Part shown: positions 1 to 6,431 of the stretch, one piece after another
How the letters are laid out: the number at the start of each line of letters is the position of its first letter
Position numbering within the stretch: the first letter of the stretch is position 1
Origin: Anaerolineae bacterium
GTDB lineage: Bacteria; Chloroflexota; Anaerolineae; JAAYZQ01
Assembly (NCBI GenBank): GCA_016926595.1
Contig: JAFGOG010000376.1
Span: forward strand, 1-8,268
Length of the DNA stretch: 8,268 bases
Direction of reading: 5' to 3'
The notes under the pieces: generated by a model
What the model saw: the letters and a program-made list of their open reading frames with translations, nothing else
What the model was told of the DNA's origin: nothing
The model's database searches: none
Position numbers and translations under genes: made by a program

Positions 1-1926
1 GGAGTGCGCCCGCTCGACGATGCGCCCGTCGCGCAGCACCAGGATCTGGTCGGCCTGCTGCACCGTCCACAGCCGGTGGGCGATGACAAAGGTGGTCCGC
101 CCGGCGCGCACCTCGGCCAACGCCCTCTGCATCCGCCGCTCGGTGTCGGCGTCGACGCTGGAGGTGGGCTCGTCCAGGATCAGGAGGCGCGGGTCGGTGA
201 GCAGTACCCGCGCCAGGGCGATGCGCTGCTGCTGCCCGCCGGAGAGCCGCACGCCGCGCTCGCCGACGGGGGTGCCATAGCCCAGAGGCAGGGACTGGAT
301 AAAGTCATGCATCTGCACCACGCCCGCGGCCCACTCGACGTCGCGTTGGCTGGCGTGGGGGCTGCCATAGGCAATGTTCTCGCCGATGGAAGTATCAAAG
401 AGAAAGACCGTCTGCAGGGCGATGCCGATGGCGTCGCGCAGGCTCTGGACCGTCACCCGGCTGATGTCGTGGCCGTCGATGGTGATCCGCCCCTCTTGCG
501 CGTCGTAGAAACGGGGCAGCAGGTGCACCAGCGTGCTCTTGCCCGCGCCGGAGGGTCCCACCAGGGCCACCATCTCGCCCGGTGCGGCCTCCAGGCTCAC
601 GTCGCGCAGGGCGTGGGTGCCCTCGGGGCCGCCATCGTAGCGAAAGCTCACGCCCTCAAAGCGCACGTGTCCCTCGACGGGCGGCAGGGGATAGGCGCCC
701 GGCGCATCCCGGACGTCAGGCTGGGTGTCCAGCACCTCAAACACCCGCTCGGCGGCGGCCAGCGCCTGCATCACCACGTTGAGCATCATGCCCGTCTGGC
801 GGGTGGGGCGCAGCAGCATCTGGATGTAGGCCGCAAAGCCGATGAGCGTGCCCAGGGAGATGAGGCCGGCGATCACGTTGCGCCCGCCGGCCCAGAGGAC
901 CAGCGCCGTGCCCACGCCCATCACCACGCTGGCGTAGGGCATCCACAGCGAGACAACGCGCGCCGTCTCGACGTTGGCCTCCAGAACCTGCCTGCTCCCG
1001 CGGTCGGCCCGTTTTTGCTCAAAGGACTCCCGGCCAAAGAGCTTGACGACCAGGATGCCGGCCAGGCCCTCTTGCAGCGTGCCGGCCAAGGCGGCGAGCT
1101 GGCGCTGCACCCGCATCCAGGCCGGGCGCACGCGCCGGGCGTAGGCCCACATGCCGAGGGCGATCAGGGGCAGCAGGCCCAGGTAGACCAGGCCCAGCCG
1201 CCAATCCCAGGTCAGGAGCACGACCAGGATGCCGAGCAGCGTCAAAAAGTTGGTCAGGATGATGACCGCCGCCCGCCCGAAAAAGTTGTTCAGCACATCT
1301 ACGTCGGCCGTGACCCGCGACATCAGGTCGCCGGTGCGCGCCCGGTCGTAGAAGGAGAAGGAGAGGCGGCTGAGGTGGTCAAAGATGGCGTTGCGGATCT
1401 CAAAGACGATGCGTTGCCCGGTGTAGGCGGTCAGGTAGAGCCGCAGAAAATCGATGCCGCCCTGCACCAACGACAGGGCCAGCAGGCCCCCGGCGGCCCA
1501 CCAAATCTGAGCCGTCTGTCCCTCAAGGATGAAGCGATCGACCGCCAGGCGGATGATCCAGGGTGGGGCCAGCTCGACGGCCGTGGTGGCCAGGGCCGCC
1601 AGAACGACGCCGGTGAGGATGAGGGCGTGGGGCCGCATATAGCCCAACAAACGGCGCAGGATGGGCCATACCGGGCCCGATGGGCCGGGTTTGCGACTGC
1701 CCGGTCCGCCTTTGCCACCCCCTGCCCCGCCTTGGCCGATGCCGGGTGCGCTCTTGCCGCCGCCCGGTCCGGGTTTGCGACCGCCAGGTTCGCCCTTGCC
1801 ACCACCCGGTCCGGCCTGGTCCCCCTGCGGCCTGGTGTGCTGGCGCGACTTGGACTTGACATTCTGGTCGGGCTTGTCGATAGTACCCGCGCCAGATCGA
1901 CCCTCTTTGGTTTTCTGCTCTTCCAA
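1..1926 (-). CDS. ABC exporter, fused permease-ATPase (MsbA/ABCB-like), C-terminus beyond window
   Basis: Half-size ABC exporter: a six-helix transmembrane domain fused to an ATPase, working as a dimer in the inner membrane; substrate unknown. Numbered from the TTG at 1926, 642 residues are visible and the last ones lie off the left edge. Residues 1-37 are polar, 38-85 form a Gly/Pro/Lys-rich linker, and the membrane domain spans about 88-400 (for example FYDRARTGDLMSRVTADVD). The nucleotide-binding domain has an A-loop Tyr (SFRY), Walker A GPSGAGKST at 457, signature LSGGQ at 561-565, Walker B LLILDE at 581-586, and the switch His at 617 (IAHRL). All catalytic motifs are intact. The TTG at 1926 is chosen because GGAGG (1932-1936) lies 5 nt upstream; an in-frame ATG at 1947 has no SD. 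It is the third gene after the ArsR regulator and Cys-rich protein, so probably co-transcribed. The assignment to the family is secure; substrate and exact start are not. Confidence 0.93.
   Translation of the reverse strand, partial: MEEQKTKEGRSGAGTIDKPDQNVKSKSRQHTRPQGDQAGPGGGKGEPGGRKPGPGGGKSAPGIGQGGAGGGKGGPGSRKPGPSGPVWPILRRLLGYMRPHALILTGVVLAALATTAVELAPPWIIRLAVDRFILEGQTAQIWWAAGGLLALSLVQGGIDFLRLYLTAYTGQRIVFEIRNAIFDHLSRLSFSFYDRARTGDLMSRVTADVDVLNNFFGRAAVIILTNFLTLLGILVVLLTWDWRLGLVYLGLLPLIALGMWAYARRVRPAWMRVQRQLAALAGTLQEGLAGILVVKLFGRESFEQKRADRGSRQVLEANVETARVVSLWMPYASVVMGVGTALVLWAGGRNVIAGLISLGTLIGFAAYIQMLLRPTRQTGMMLNVVMQALAAAERVFEVLDTQPDVRDAPGAYPLPPVEGHVRFEGVSFRYDGGPEGTHALRDVSLEAAPGEMVALVGPSGAGKSTLVHLLPRFYDAQEGRITIDGHDISRVTVQSLRDAIGIALQTVFLFDTSIGENIAYGSPHASQRDVEWAAGVVQMHDFIQSLPLGYGTPVGERGVRLSGGQQQRIALARVLLTDPRLLILDEPTSSVDADTERRMQRALAEVRAGRTTFVIAHRLWTVQQADQILVLRDGRIVERAHS
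1675..1797 (-). repeat. Imperfect direct repeat encoding a Gly/Pro/Lys linker
   Basis: Within the exporter gene two imperfect copies encode KGEPGGRKPGPGGGK (1753-1797) and KGGPGSRKPGPSG (1675-1713), separated by a similar Gly-rich stretch. They form a flexible, basic cytoplasmic extension before the first membrane helix. Most exporters of this family lack such a linker; its composition suggests expansion by local duplication rather than a folded domain. Confidence 0.7.
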
Positions 1927-1947
1927 CGTTACCTCCAAGCGCGGCAT

Positions 1948-1977
1948 AACCAGAAGGCCCGCTCGGTCCTTCTGGTT
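1948..1977 (-). other. 10-bp perfect inverted repeat between the Cys-rich gene and the exporter
   Basis: AACCAGAAGG (1948-1957) and CCTTCTGGTT (1968-1977) are perfect 10-bp arms around a 10-nt loop that can pair three more bases. It sits after the stop of the small Cys-rich gene and 21 nt before the preferred TTG start of the exporter. No T-run follows on the minus strand, so it is not a good intrinsic terminator. It could protect the upstream mRNA end or lower expression of the third gene relative to the first two. Confidence 0.5.
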
Positions 1978-2001
1978 GTCCCAGTCCGGTTGTGCGAGGG
2001 G

Positions 2002-2145
2002 CTACCCTCGCTCTGCCGCCCTGCCCTCGCAGCAATGCTCCGCCACATCGCCGTGGCACTCTCGGATCTGCTCCGGCGTGCACTCCTTCGGATCGCGCTG
2101 CTCCTCAGGATGACAGCACTCTTTTTCGGAATCACGACAACACAT
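2002..2145 (-). CDS. Small cysteine-rich protein (47 aa), putative metal-binding
   Basis: A 47-residue soluble protein with eight Cys (positions 2, 3, 10, 11, 22, 30, 38, 39) and His at 12, 31 and 37. Three of the Cys pairs are adjacent (CC). The core reads ECCHPEEQRDPKECTPEQIR followed by ECHG. No signal peptide or membrane segment is visible. The start is very well supported: AAGGAGGTGA, a near-complete complement of the 16S 3' end, lies just upstream of ATG 2145. The gene overlaps the arsR 3' end by 14 nt, so translation is probably coupled. The Cys/His density and its place beside an ArsR repressor and an exporter suggest it binds a thiophilic metal (chaperone or buffer), but this is inference. 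I have the impression that small proteins with a similar C-x-P-E-Q-I-x-x-C-H-G core recur in other bacteria, but I cannot name a family. Confidence 0.8.
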   Translation of the reverse strand: MCCRDSEKECCHPEEQRDPKECTPEQIRECHGDVAEHCCEGRAAERG

Positions 2146-2482
2146 GCTCCTCACCTCCTTCCTGCACCGGTTGATCTCTTTCGCGGACGACAAAATCCTC
2201 GCCGAGCCGCTCCCGGACGAGATCCTGGTAGACGGCCAGGCGCTCCGAGTCGAGAAGACAGTGGAGGCGATAGCCGCCCCGCTGGACGTGAACCAGGCCC
2301 AGGTCCTTGAGCACGCGCAGGTTTTGGAACACGGCCGAGTCGGTCACGCCCAGCTCGCGGGCCAGTCGCCCCACGCACAGGGCGCGGCCTGGCTCCTGTT
2401 GGGCCAGCAGCGAGACCAATCGCAGCCAGGTCTCATCCCCAAGCGCTTTGAAAAAGCGGGCCAACTCTCGCATATCATCCAC
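2132..2482 (-). CDS. ArsR/SmtB-family transcriptional repressor
   Basis: A 116-residue winged-helix regulator of the ArsR/SmtB class, which as dimers repress their own operon until a metal or other inducer binds. The sequence shows the typical N-terminal helix (ELARFFKALGDETWLRLVSL, residues 5-24), a helix-turn-helix around 36-62 (VGRLARELGVTDSAVFQNLR) and a wing at about 68-76 (VHVQRGGYRL). The DNA-contact helix carries Val-Thr-Asp-Ser-Ala-Val-Phe-Gln rather than the commoner S-x-S-x-V-S-x-H-L. One Cys lies in the helix before the HTH (ALCVG), where ArsR-type thiol sites often sit (ELCVC), but the second Cys is absent, so classical As(III) sensing is doubtful. The start is GTG 2482; ATG 2473 (residue 4) is the alternative, and neither has a clear SD. 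It is first in the operon and followed by the overlapping Cys-rich gene. Confidence 0.92.
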   Translation of the reverse strand: MDDMRELARFFKALGDETWLRLVSLLAQQEPGRALCVGRLARELGVTDSAVFQNLRVLKDLGLVHVQRGGYRLHCLLDSERLAVYQDLVRERLGEDFVVRERDQPVQEGGEEHVLS

Positions 2483-2487
2483 TTTGA

Positions 2488-2503
2488 TTAAGCATCTGCT
2501 TAA
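2488..2503 (-). promoter_or_regulatory. Probable ArsR operator (7-2-7 palindrome)
   Basis: TTAAGCA-TC-TGCTTAA is a perfect 7-bp inverted repeat with a 2-bp centre. It starts about five bases after the inferred transcription start and ends 5 nt before the arsR GTG. Short AT-flanked palindromes over or just after the promoter are typical autoregulatory sites for ArsR repressors. Binding here would block the polymerase leaving the promoter. Confidence 0.7.
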
Positions 2504-2514
2504 AGGCTAAGGAG

Positions 2515-2543
2515 ATTATAGCCAGGTCTGGTCCGACTGTCAA
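2515..2543 (-). promoter_or_regulatory. Consensus sigma-70 promoter of the arsR operon
   Basis: On the minus strand TTGACA (2543-2538) and TATAAT (2520-2515) are separated by exactly 17 bp; both hexamers are perfect consensus. The start site is expected at about 2507-2508, giving a leader of about 26 nt to the GTG. Such a strong promoter needs a tight repressor, matching the palindrome just downstream. Confidence 0.9.
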
Positions 2544-2595
2544 CTCCTGCCAGCGGTGATGCCAGGCTTCATCCATCGCCAGGAGGCTCGATGGG

Positions 2596-3147
2596 TTGCG
2601 GGCACCCATGGCTGGTACGATCGTGGCTCTGAATGCCGACGCTGGCGAGGCGGTGGGCACGGCGCCCATCGCCACCCTGGCCGACCTCGCAGCCCCCCTG
2701 GTGCGCTTCTGGGTGGAAGAGACCGACCTGATCAGCGTCGCCCCCGGCAATCCTGTGGAGATCGTCTTTGAGGCCTTGCCCGATCTGGTCTTTGCCAGGC
2801 AGGTTGCCGGCGTCGACCCGGCCCTGGTCACCGTCGACGGTACGCCGGCTGTCCAGGCCTGGGCCGGCGTTGACCTGTCAAGCCATGCCGTCAGCCTCAT
2901 TTCGGGTTTGACGGCCGGGGTCGAGATCATCGCCGGGGAGGCCAAAGGTGCGCTGCTGGTGCCGGTACAGGCCCTGCGCGAGACGACGCCCGGCCGGTAC
3001 GCCGTGTTCGTCGTCAAGCCGGACGGCAAGCTGGAGCTGCGCCCCGTCGAGGTCGGGCTGAAGGACTTTGCCAGCGCCGAAGTGCTGTCGGGTCTGGAAA
3101 AGAGCGAGGTGGTCAGCACCGGCACGATCGAGATCGAGACGGAATAG
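2596..3147 (+). pseudogene. MacA/HlyD-type efflux adaptor, N-terminus missing
   Basis: C-terminal part of a periplasmic adaptor (membrane fusion protein) of a MacAB-like ABC efflux pump. The fragment begins inside the lipoyl domain (LRAPMAGTIVALNADAGEAV), continues through the beta-barrel (WVEETDLISVAPGNPVEIVF) and the membrane-proximal domain (GALLVPVQALRET near the end), and ends at TAG 3145-3147. The signal or anchor helix, the first lipoyl half and the alpha-hairpin are absent, about half of a usual adaptor. The frame is open only from 2560, after a TGA at 2557. The TTG at 2596 lies 9 nt after AGGAGG, so a fragment could be made, but it could not be exported or reach an outer partner. The break lies next to the arsR promoter region, pointing to a deletion. 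The following ATPase fragment starts 28 nt later, the usual macA-macB order. Confidence 0.85.
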
Positions 3148-3175
3148 GCGCGTCAGGCAAGCAGGGGGGAGTGTA

Positions 3176-3550
3176 ATGGACAACGGGAAAAAGGTTATCG
3201 AAACCCACGGCCTGACTCGCGTCTATGGCAGCGGCGACGCCCAAGTGCGCGCGTTGGAGGGAGTGAATCTGCAGGTGCAACAGGGCGAGTTCCTGGCGCT
3301 CATGGGGCCGTCCGGCTCGGGCAAATCCACGCTCATGAACATACTTGGCTGTCTGGACCGGCCGAGCAACGGGGAATACTACCTCGATGAAGAGGACGTA
3401 AGCCTGCTGACCAGGACCGAGCTTGCACAAGTCCGCCCTGATCATAGCCAGCCCGGTGCGCGGCGTGCCCCGCGCCTCGCAGACGCTGCTCTACGACGAC
3501 GTGCAGGCCATCGTCGAGACGGGGCGCAACGTCGACGGCGTGGCCGCTGA
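3176..3550 (+). pseudogene. MacB/LolD-type ABC ATPase, truncated after the Walker A region
   Basis: N-terminal third of the ATPase of a MacAB/LolCDE-type efflux or lipoprotein transporter. Residues 1-87 match the family: THGLTRVYGSGDAQVRALEG, Walker A GPSGSGKS at 44-51, then NILGCLDRPSNGEYYLDEED and LTRTELAQVR. The expected continuation (Q-loop, signature, Walker B, switch His) is gone. After about 3437 the frame runs into unrelated Arg-rich sequence until the stop at 3550, because the coding signal jumps to another frame. The start ATG 3176 has a purine-rich SD (GGGGGGAG). The product cannot hydrolyse ATP. It is the middle member of the decayed efflux operon. Confidence 0.85.
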
Positions 3551-3614
3551 ATTCCAGTCGGTCCAGGACCTGCGCGGCGGCAGCGGCAGCCTGGAGGGGA
3601 TCACCATTCGATAG
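3438..3614 (+). pseudogene. MacB-type permease, fragment of the periplasmic core domain
   Basis: From about 3438 a plus-strand frame with very strong GC bias at third codon positions continues to TAG 3612-3614. It encodes SPVRGVPRASQTLLYDDVQA, then a run like NVDGVAAEFQSVQDLRGGSG. I read it as the periplasmic core domain of a MacB-like permease (typical pattern: a 'L-x-x-D-V/A-x-A-I' helix, 'x-x-V-A-x-V-A-P-E-x-Q', then a beta-strand leading to 'G-T-T-P-E-Y'). This rests on remembered family patterns and the neighbours. The N-terminal first membrane helix and everything after the fragment are missing. The 5' junction (about 3437) removes most of the ATPase and the permease start; the 3' junction (about 3600-3611) abuts the end of the minus-strand importer permease. 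Confidence 0.6.
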
Positions 3615-4768
3615 CGTTCTTCGGCTAGGCGGTACAGCCGGCGCCAGGCCAGGCGGTTGACCAGGACCACGGCCAGCACCATGCTCAGCGTCGCGGCCAG
3701 AAGGAGGGCATAGTCGCCGCTGGCGGTGGCCTGGGCGATGAGGGCGCCGATGCCCACCGTGTGCAGGGTCCGCCCGCTGAACTCGACGTATTCGGCCACG
3801 ATGCTGGCGTTCCACGCCCCGCCGCTGGCGGTGATGGCCCCGGTCACGACGTAGGGGAACAGGGCCGGCAGGATGAGGGTCCGCCACCGTTCCCAGCGGC
3901 CCAGTTGCATGAGGGCGGTGGTATACTTTAGGTCCTGGGGAATGGCTGATGCTCCGGCGATGACGTTGAACAGCAGGTACCACTGGGTGCCCATCAACAT
4001 CAGCAGGACCGCCGCCAGGTTGAGGCCGCTGGGCAGGCCTACGAGCAGCAGCAAAAAGACGGGAAAGAGGGCCGTGGCCGGCACCGAGGCGGTGACCTGC
4101 ACTACCGGCTGCAACCAGCGGGCCAGGCGTTGGTTGGTGCCGATGGCCACGCCCAGGGGTACGGTCCAGGCCAGGGCGATGGCCAGGGCGGCCAGCACCC
4201 GCAGCAAAGTGGCCCCCACGCTCAGGCCGATCTCGGTCCACTGGTCCCCGAGCACGCCGAGCAGCATCTGCCCGGCCCGCAGGGCGCCGTAGGCCAGGCC
4301 CAGCCCGCCGGCAGCCGCCAGCAGGTAGGCCAACCACGGGCGACGGGCGCCAGACATAGCCTCGCCGCCCGGTGGTGGAAAGCGGCGCAGCAGCAGGGGT
4401 CGCACCTCTTCGGCATCTTCCAGGCCGGCAAGCACGGTCTGCGCTTGTGCAGGAGTGATGTCGCCCAATAGGTCGGCCGCCTCGTCGGGCTCCATCTCGT
4501 CCACGATGCGGATGACCGTTTCGGACGATAGAGCAGCCACGAGCTCGGCTGCCTCCTGATCGTCCATCTTTTCCAGGATGTCGGCCGAGTCGGCGGGGTT
4601 CAGCTCCGGCAGGAGCGCCGCCTGCTCGTGGTCCTCCAGCTCGGAAAAGAGGGCCGCCTGGTCGGGCGGGCGTAGGGCCTCGATGATGGCCGTGGCGCCC
4701 GCCACGTCGTCGCGCTCCAGGGCGGCGCGCAGACCCGCCAGGACGTCCTCCAGGGTGAATGCTTCCAT
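3491..4768 (-). CDS. MgtE N-domain fused to ABC importer permease (NitT/TauT/SsuC type), aberrant C-terminus
   Basis: A 425-residue chimera. Residues 5-125 are acidic helical repeats of the cytoplasmic superhelical N-domain of the Mg2+ channel MgtE (ELEDHEQAALLPELNPADSA, KMDDQEAAELVAAL, EMEPDEAADLLGDI). Residues 126-137 (PLLLRRFPPPGGEA) are where MgtE would enter its CBS domains. From M138 a complete binding-protein-dependent permease follows (144-378), with the EAA-like loop before LGRWERWRTLILPALFP and the segment GGAWNASIVAEYVEF, closest to anion/sulfonate-type importers. Relatives would end near LAEERYR (381-387); here the frame reads 38 further residues antisense to the macB fragment, so the native stop was probably lost by deletion. 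ATG 4768 has GGAGG 6 nt upstream. No ATPase or binding-protein gene is nearby. The fusion may be real, or a product of the same deletions; M138 has no well-spaced SD. Confidence 0.8.
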   Translation of the reverse strand: MEAFTLEDVLAGLRAALERDDVAGATAIIEALRPPDQAALFSELEDHEQAALLPELNPADSADILEKMDDQEAAELVAALSSETVIRIVDEMEPDEAADLLGDITPAQAQTVLAGLEDAEEVRPLLLRRFPPPGGEAMSGARRPWLAYLLAAAGGLGLAYGALRAGQMLLGVLGDQWTEIGLSVGATLLRVLAALAIALAWTVPLGVAIGTNQRLARWLQPVVQVTASVPATALFPVFLLLLVGLPSGLNLAAVLLMLMGTQWYLLFNVIAGASAIPQDLKYTTALMQLGRWERWRTLILPALFPYVVTGAITASGGAWNASIVAEYVEFSGRTLHTVGIGALIAQATASGDYALLLAATLSMVLAVVLVNRLAWRRLYRLAEERYRMVIPSRLPLPPRRSWTDWNSAATPSTLRPVSTMACTSS

Positions 4769-4774
4769 GGCACA

Positions 4775-4800
4775 CCTCCAGGATTGGGCTCCCCTGGAGG
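4775..4800 (-). promoter_or_regulatory. Hairpin sequestering the SD of the MgtE_N-permease gene
   Basis: CCTCCAGG and CCTGGAGG form perfect 8-bp arms around a 10-nt loop in the mRNA. The 3' arm contains the GGAGG that serves ATG 4768, and the 5' arm carries the matching CCTCC. When folded, the ribosome binding site is closed, so translation would need the hairpin to open, by coupling, a ligand or a competing structure upstream. Confidence 0.6.
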
Positions 4801-5027
4801 GGGATGTGTGAAGGCTATCCTACCAACCAGGGGGCTAGACTATTCGGTTGGTAGGGTGAAGACGGGACAGATGTCCCTTCGTACGCGAAGGAGGCCCGCC
4901 TTTTGGTTTGATCTCGTCCATCTTCCTCTATAGGTTTCTCACTGTGGGCTATGTCACCACCCCACGGTGCACGAACACGACTTATCTCACGCATGGCCAA
5001 CCCCGCTGCCCACGAGCGGCGCGAAAC
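4801..5027 (-). promoter_or_regulatory. Structured 5' leader of the MgtE_N-permease gene
   Basis: About 227 nt between the inferred start site and the SD hairpin hold no supported gene. They hold perfect inverted repeats: CCTACCAACC/GGTTGGTAGG (4819-4828 with 4846-4855, 17-nt loop), GGGACA/TGTCCC (4864-4869 with 4872-4877) and CCTTCG/CGAAGG (4876-4881 with 4886-4891). The last two share bases 4876-4877, so they cannot both form fully. I do not see the M-box, Mn2+, TPP, cobalamin or fluoride consensus here. A regulatory leader or unknown riboswitch is possible but unproven. Confidence 0.45.
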
Positions 5028-5033
5028 AGCACC

Positions 5034-5062
5034 ATTGTATTCCTCCTGCCGCCTGTTGTCAA
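5034..5062 (-). promoter_or_regulatory. Sigma-70 promoter of the MgtE_N-permease gene
   Basis: TTGACA (5062-5057) and TACAAT (5039-5034) with a 17-bp spacer on the minus strand. Transcription would start near 5027, giving a leader of about 258 nt before ATG 4768. It shows that this gene is transcribed separately from the DUF190/CBS gene that ends at 5135. Confidence 0.82.
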
Positions 5063-5134
5063 ACGCAACCGAACGCAGTGACGACTGGCTGCCAGCATAG
5101 TGCCTGGCCGACGCATAGATCTGTGCCCTGTGGA

Positions 5135-6427
5135 TCAGGACGTGTCCGGCGATTCCAGCTCACGGCTCAACACCTGGAGCACTCCGCCCCGCCCCAACAG
5201 GCCCACCAGCCGTCCTTCGTCGTCGACGACCGGCAGGCGCTTGATGCGGTGTTCGAGCAGCAACTGCAGGGCATCCAGCAAGGGGGTGTCGGGCCGGACA
5301 GATATCGGCTGGGGCGTCATCAGCTCGCTGGCCGTGCGCTGCCGTAGGCGGATGGTGCCCTCCTGCTGGCTTGCCGGGATGCGACTCGCCAATGCCTGGA
5401 GGATGCCACCCCGCTCCGCCTCGGCGGCCCGCTTCAACAGGTCGCCGTCGGTGATGATGCCCACGACGCGCTGCTCGTCATCCACGACGACGACCCGTCG
5501 CCGCGCTGTGGTCACGATCAGGTCCACCACCTCAGCCAGAGGCGCGTCTGTTCGAACTGTGGGTACCTGACGCATCATGACTTCGTCCACGGTCACGTGG
5601 GTGCCGGGCGGTGGAGGCCGCCGTGGCGCTTCGGCGACCGGGGGCTGAGACATGACGCGGAACAGGTCGAGGCGGCTCACCATGCCCAGCAGCCGCCCCT
5701 TCTTGTCCACCACCGGCAGGCGCTTGATGTCGTGCTGGACCATCAGCTGCACAGCCTCAGTTGTGCTTGTGGTGGCCTGGACGGTGATGGGAGGCGCGGT
5801 CATCAGATGCCCAACAGTCACCTTGGCCCGGCGCATCATAGCGAGATGGTGGTAGAGTTCAGAAGCGGTCAGTGCTTGCTGCGCACTGATCGGCAGCAGC
5901 CCTGCCCTGTGGAGGAGGTCGCCATCGGTCAGGATGCCCACCACGCGCCGCTCCTCGTCGACCACGGGCAAGGCACGGTAATCCTGGTCCAAAAGAAGTT
6001 CCACAGCCTCGATCACTGGCGTGTCAGGGGTCATGGCGCGCACTTCACGGCTCATCAGGTCGCCCACCGGCGCCTGAGCTGGCACCTCGCGCAGGCGCCG
6101 GTGGCTGTAAGTCACCACCTCCACGTCGTGCACGGTGATTAGCCCCTCGATCACCATCTCGCGCAAGCGGGGCATGACGCGCTCGATGCGCGCCGGGTTG
6201 TCGACCCACTCGACGATCAACGGCAGATCGGCCGACAGGCTGACCAAGCTGGCGGTGTGGATGCGGCTGTGTGCGCCGAATCCGGCCAGGGCGCAGGTCA
6301 CTGTCGCACCGGCACAGTCCTCATGTTTCAGCATCTCCAGGATCGCCACGTGTAAAGGCTTACGCTGCCATCGATCGCTCTCGCCGATGTAGATTGTCAC
6401 CTTCTTGGCTTGCCCCACAATCTCCAT
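5135..6427 (-). CDS. DUF190 (PII-like) protein with four CBS domains
   Basis: A 430-residue cytoplasmic protein. Residues 5-108 are a DUF190 domain, a PII-like fold commonly encoded beside crcB (KVTIYIGESDRW, GATVTCALAGFGAHSRIHTA, ADLPLIVEWVD). Four CBS motifs follow, at about 121-175, 204-259, 278-334 and 364-421. Each has the D-(E/D/K)-x-x-R-(V/L)-(V/L)-G core, and three keep an L-x-x-G-D-L- or L-D-L-type helix. CBS pairs bind adenine nucleotides, so the protein probably senses nucleotide or energy state and may act on FluC or another transporter; that role is inference. A Pro-rich hinge (262-275) separates the two CBS pairs. ATG 6427 is chosen because GGAGG (6436-6440) lies 8 nt upstream and DUF190 homology starts here; an upstream in-frame start would lie inside crcB. 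The gap to crcB is 4 nt, so translation is probably coupled. Confidence 0.92.
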   Translation of the reverse strand: MEIVGQAKKVTIYIGESDRWQRKPLHVAILEMLKHEDCAGATVTCALAGFGAHSRIHTASLVSLSADLPLIVEWVDNPARIERVMPRLREMVIEGLITVHDVEVVTYSHRRLREVPAQAPVGDLMSREVRAMTPDTPVIEAVELLLDQDYRALPVVDEERRVVGILTDGDLLHRAGLLPISAQQALTASELYHHLAMMRRAKVTVGHLMTAPPITVQATTSTTEAVQLMVQHDIKRLPVVDKKGRLLGMVSRLDLFRVMSQPPVAEAPRRPPPPGTHVTVDEVMMRQVPTVRTDAPLAEVVDLIVTTARRRVVVVDDEQRVVGIITDGDLLKRAAEAERGGILQALASRIPASQQEGTIRLRQRTASELMTPQPISVRPDTPLLDALQLLLEHRIKRLPVVDDEGRLVGLLGRGGVLQVLSRELESPDTS

Positions 6428-6431
6428 TGCG

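Noticed and set aside
4..2310. Very long plus-strand open frame (768 codons) rich in His, Gln, Gly and Ala
   Set aside because: It is antisense to the ABC exporter, the Cys-rich gene and part of arsR, all of which have clear family motifs. It matches no known domain pattern and reflects GC bias at antisense codon positions.
4355..4357. ATG 4357 as an independent start of the permease (M138)
   Set aside because: GAGG lies only 2 nt upstream, too close to work well, and the frame is continuous with the MgtE domain. Kept only as the likely ancestral start.
3333..4775. 480-codon minus-strand frame overlapping the MgtE_N-permease gene
   Set aside because: It is Arg/Gly/Pro-rich with no domain pattern; the alternative frame encodes an obvious MgtE N-domain and permease.
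4815..5000. 61-codon minus-strand frame in the leader of the MgtE_N-permease gene
   Set aside because: No SD, no third-position bias, no similarity; it lies across the hairpins of the leader. A leader peptide cannot be excluded but is not supported.
4801..5027. M-box (Mg2+) riboswitch, expected by analogy with mgtE genes
   Set aside because: The conserved GGUGAGGCUCC-type start and the other M-box blocks are not present.
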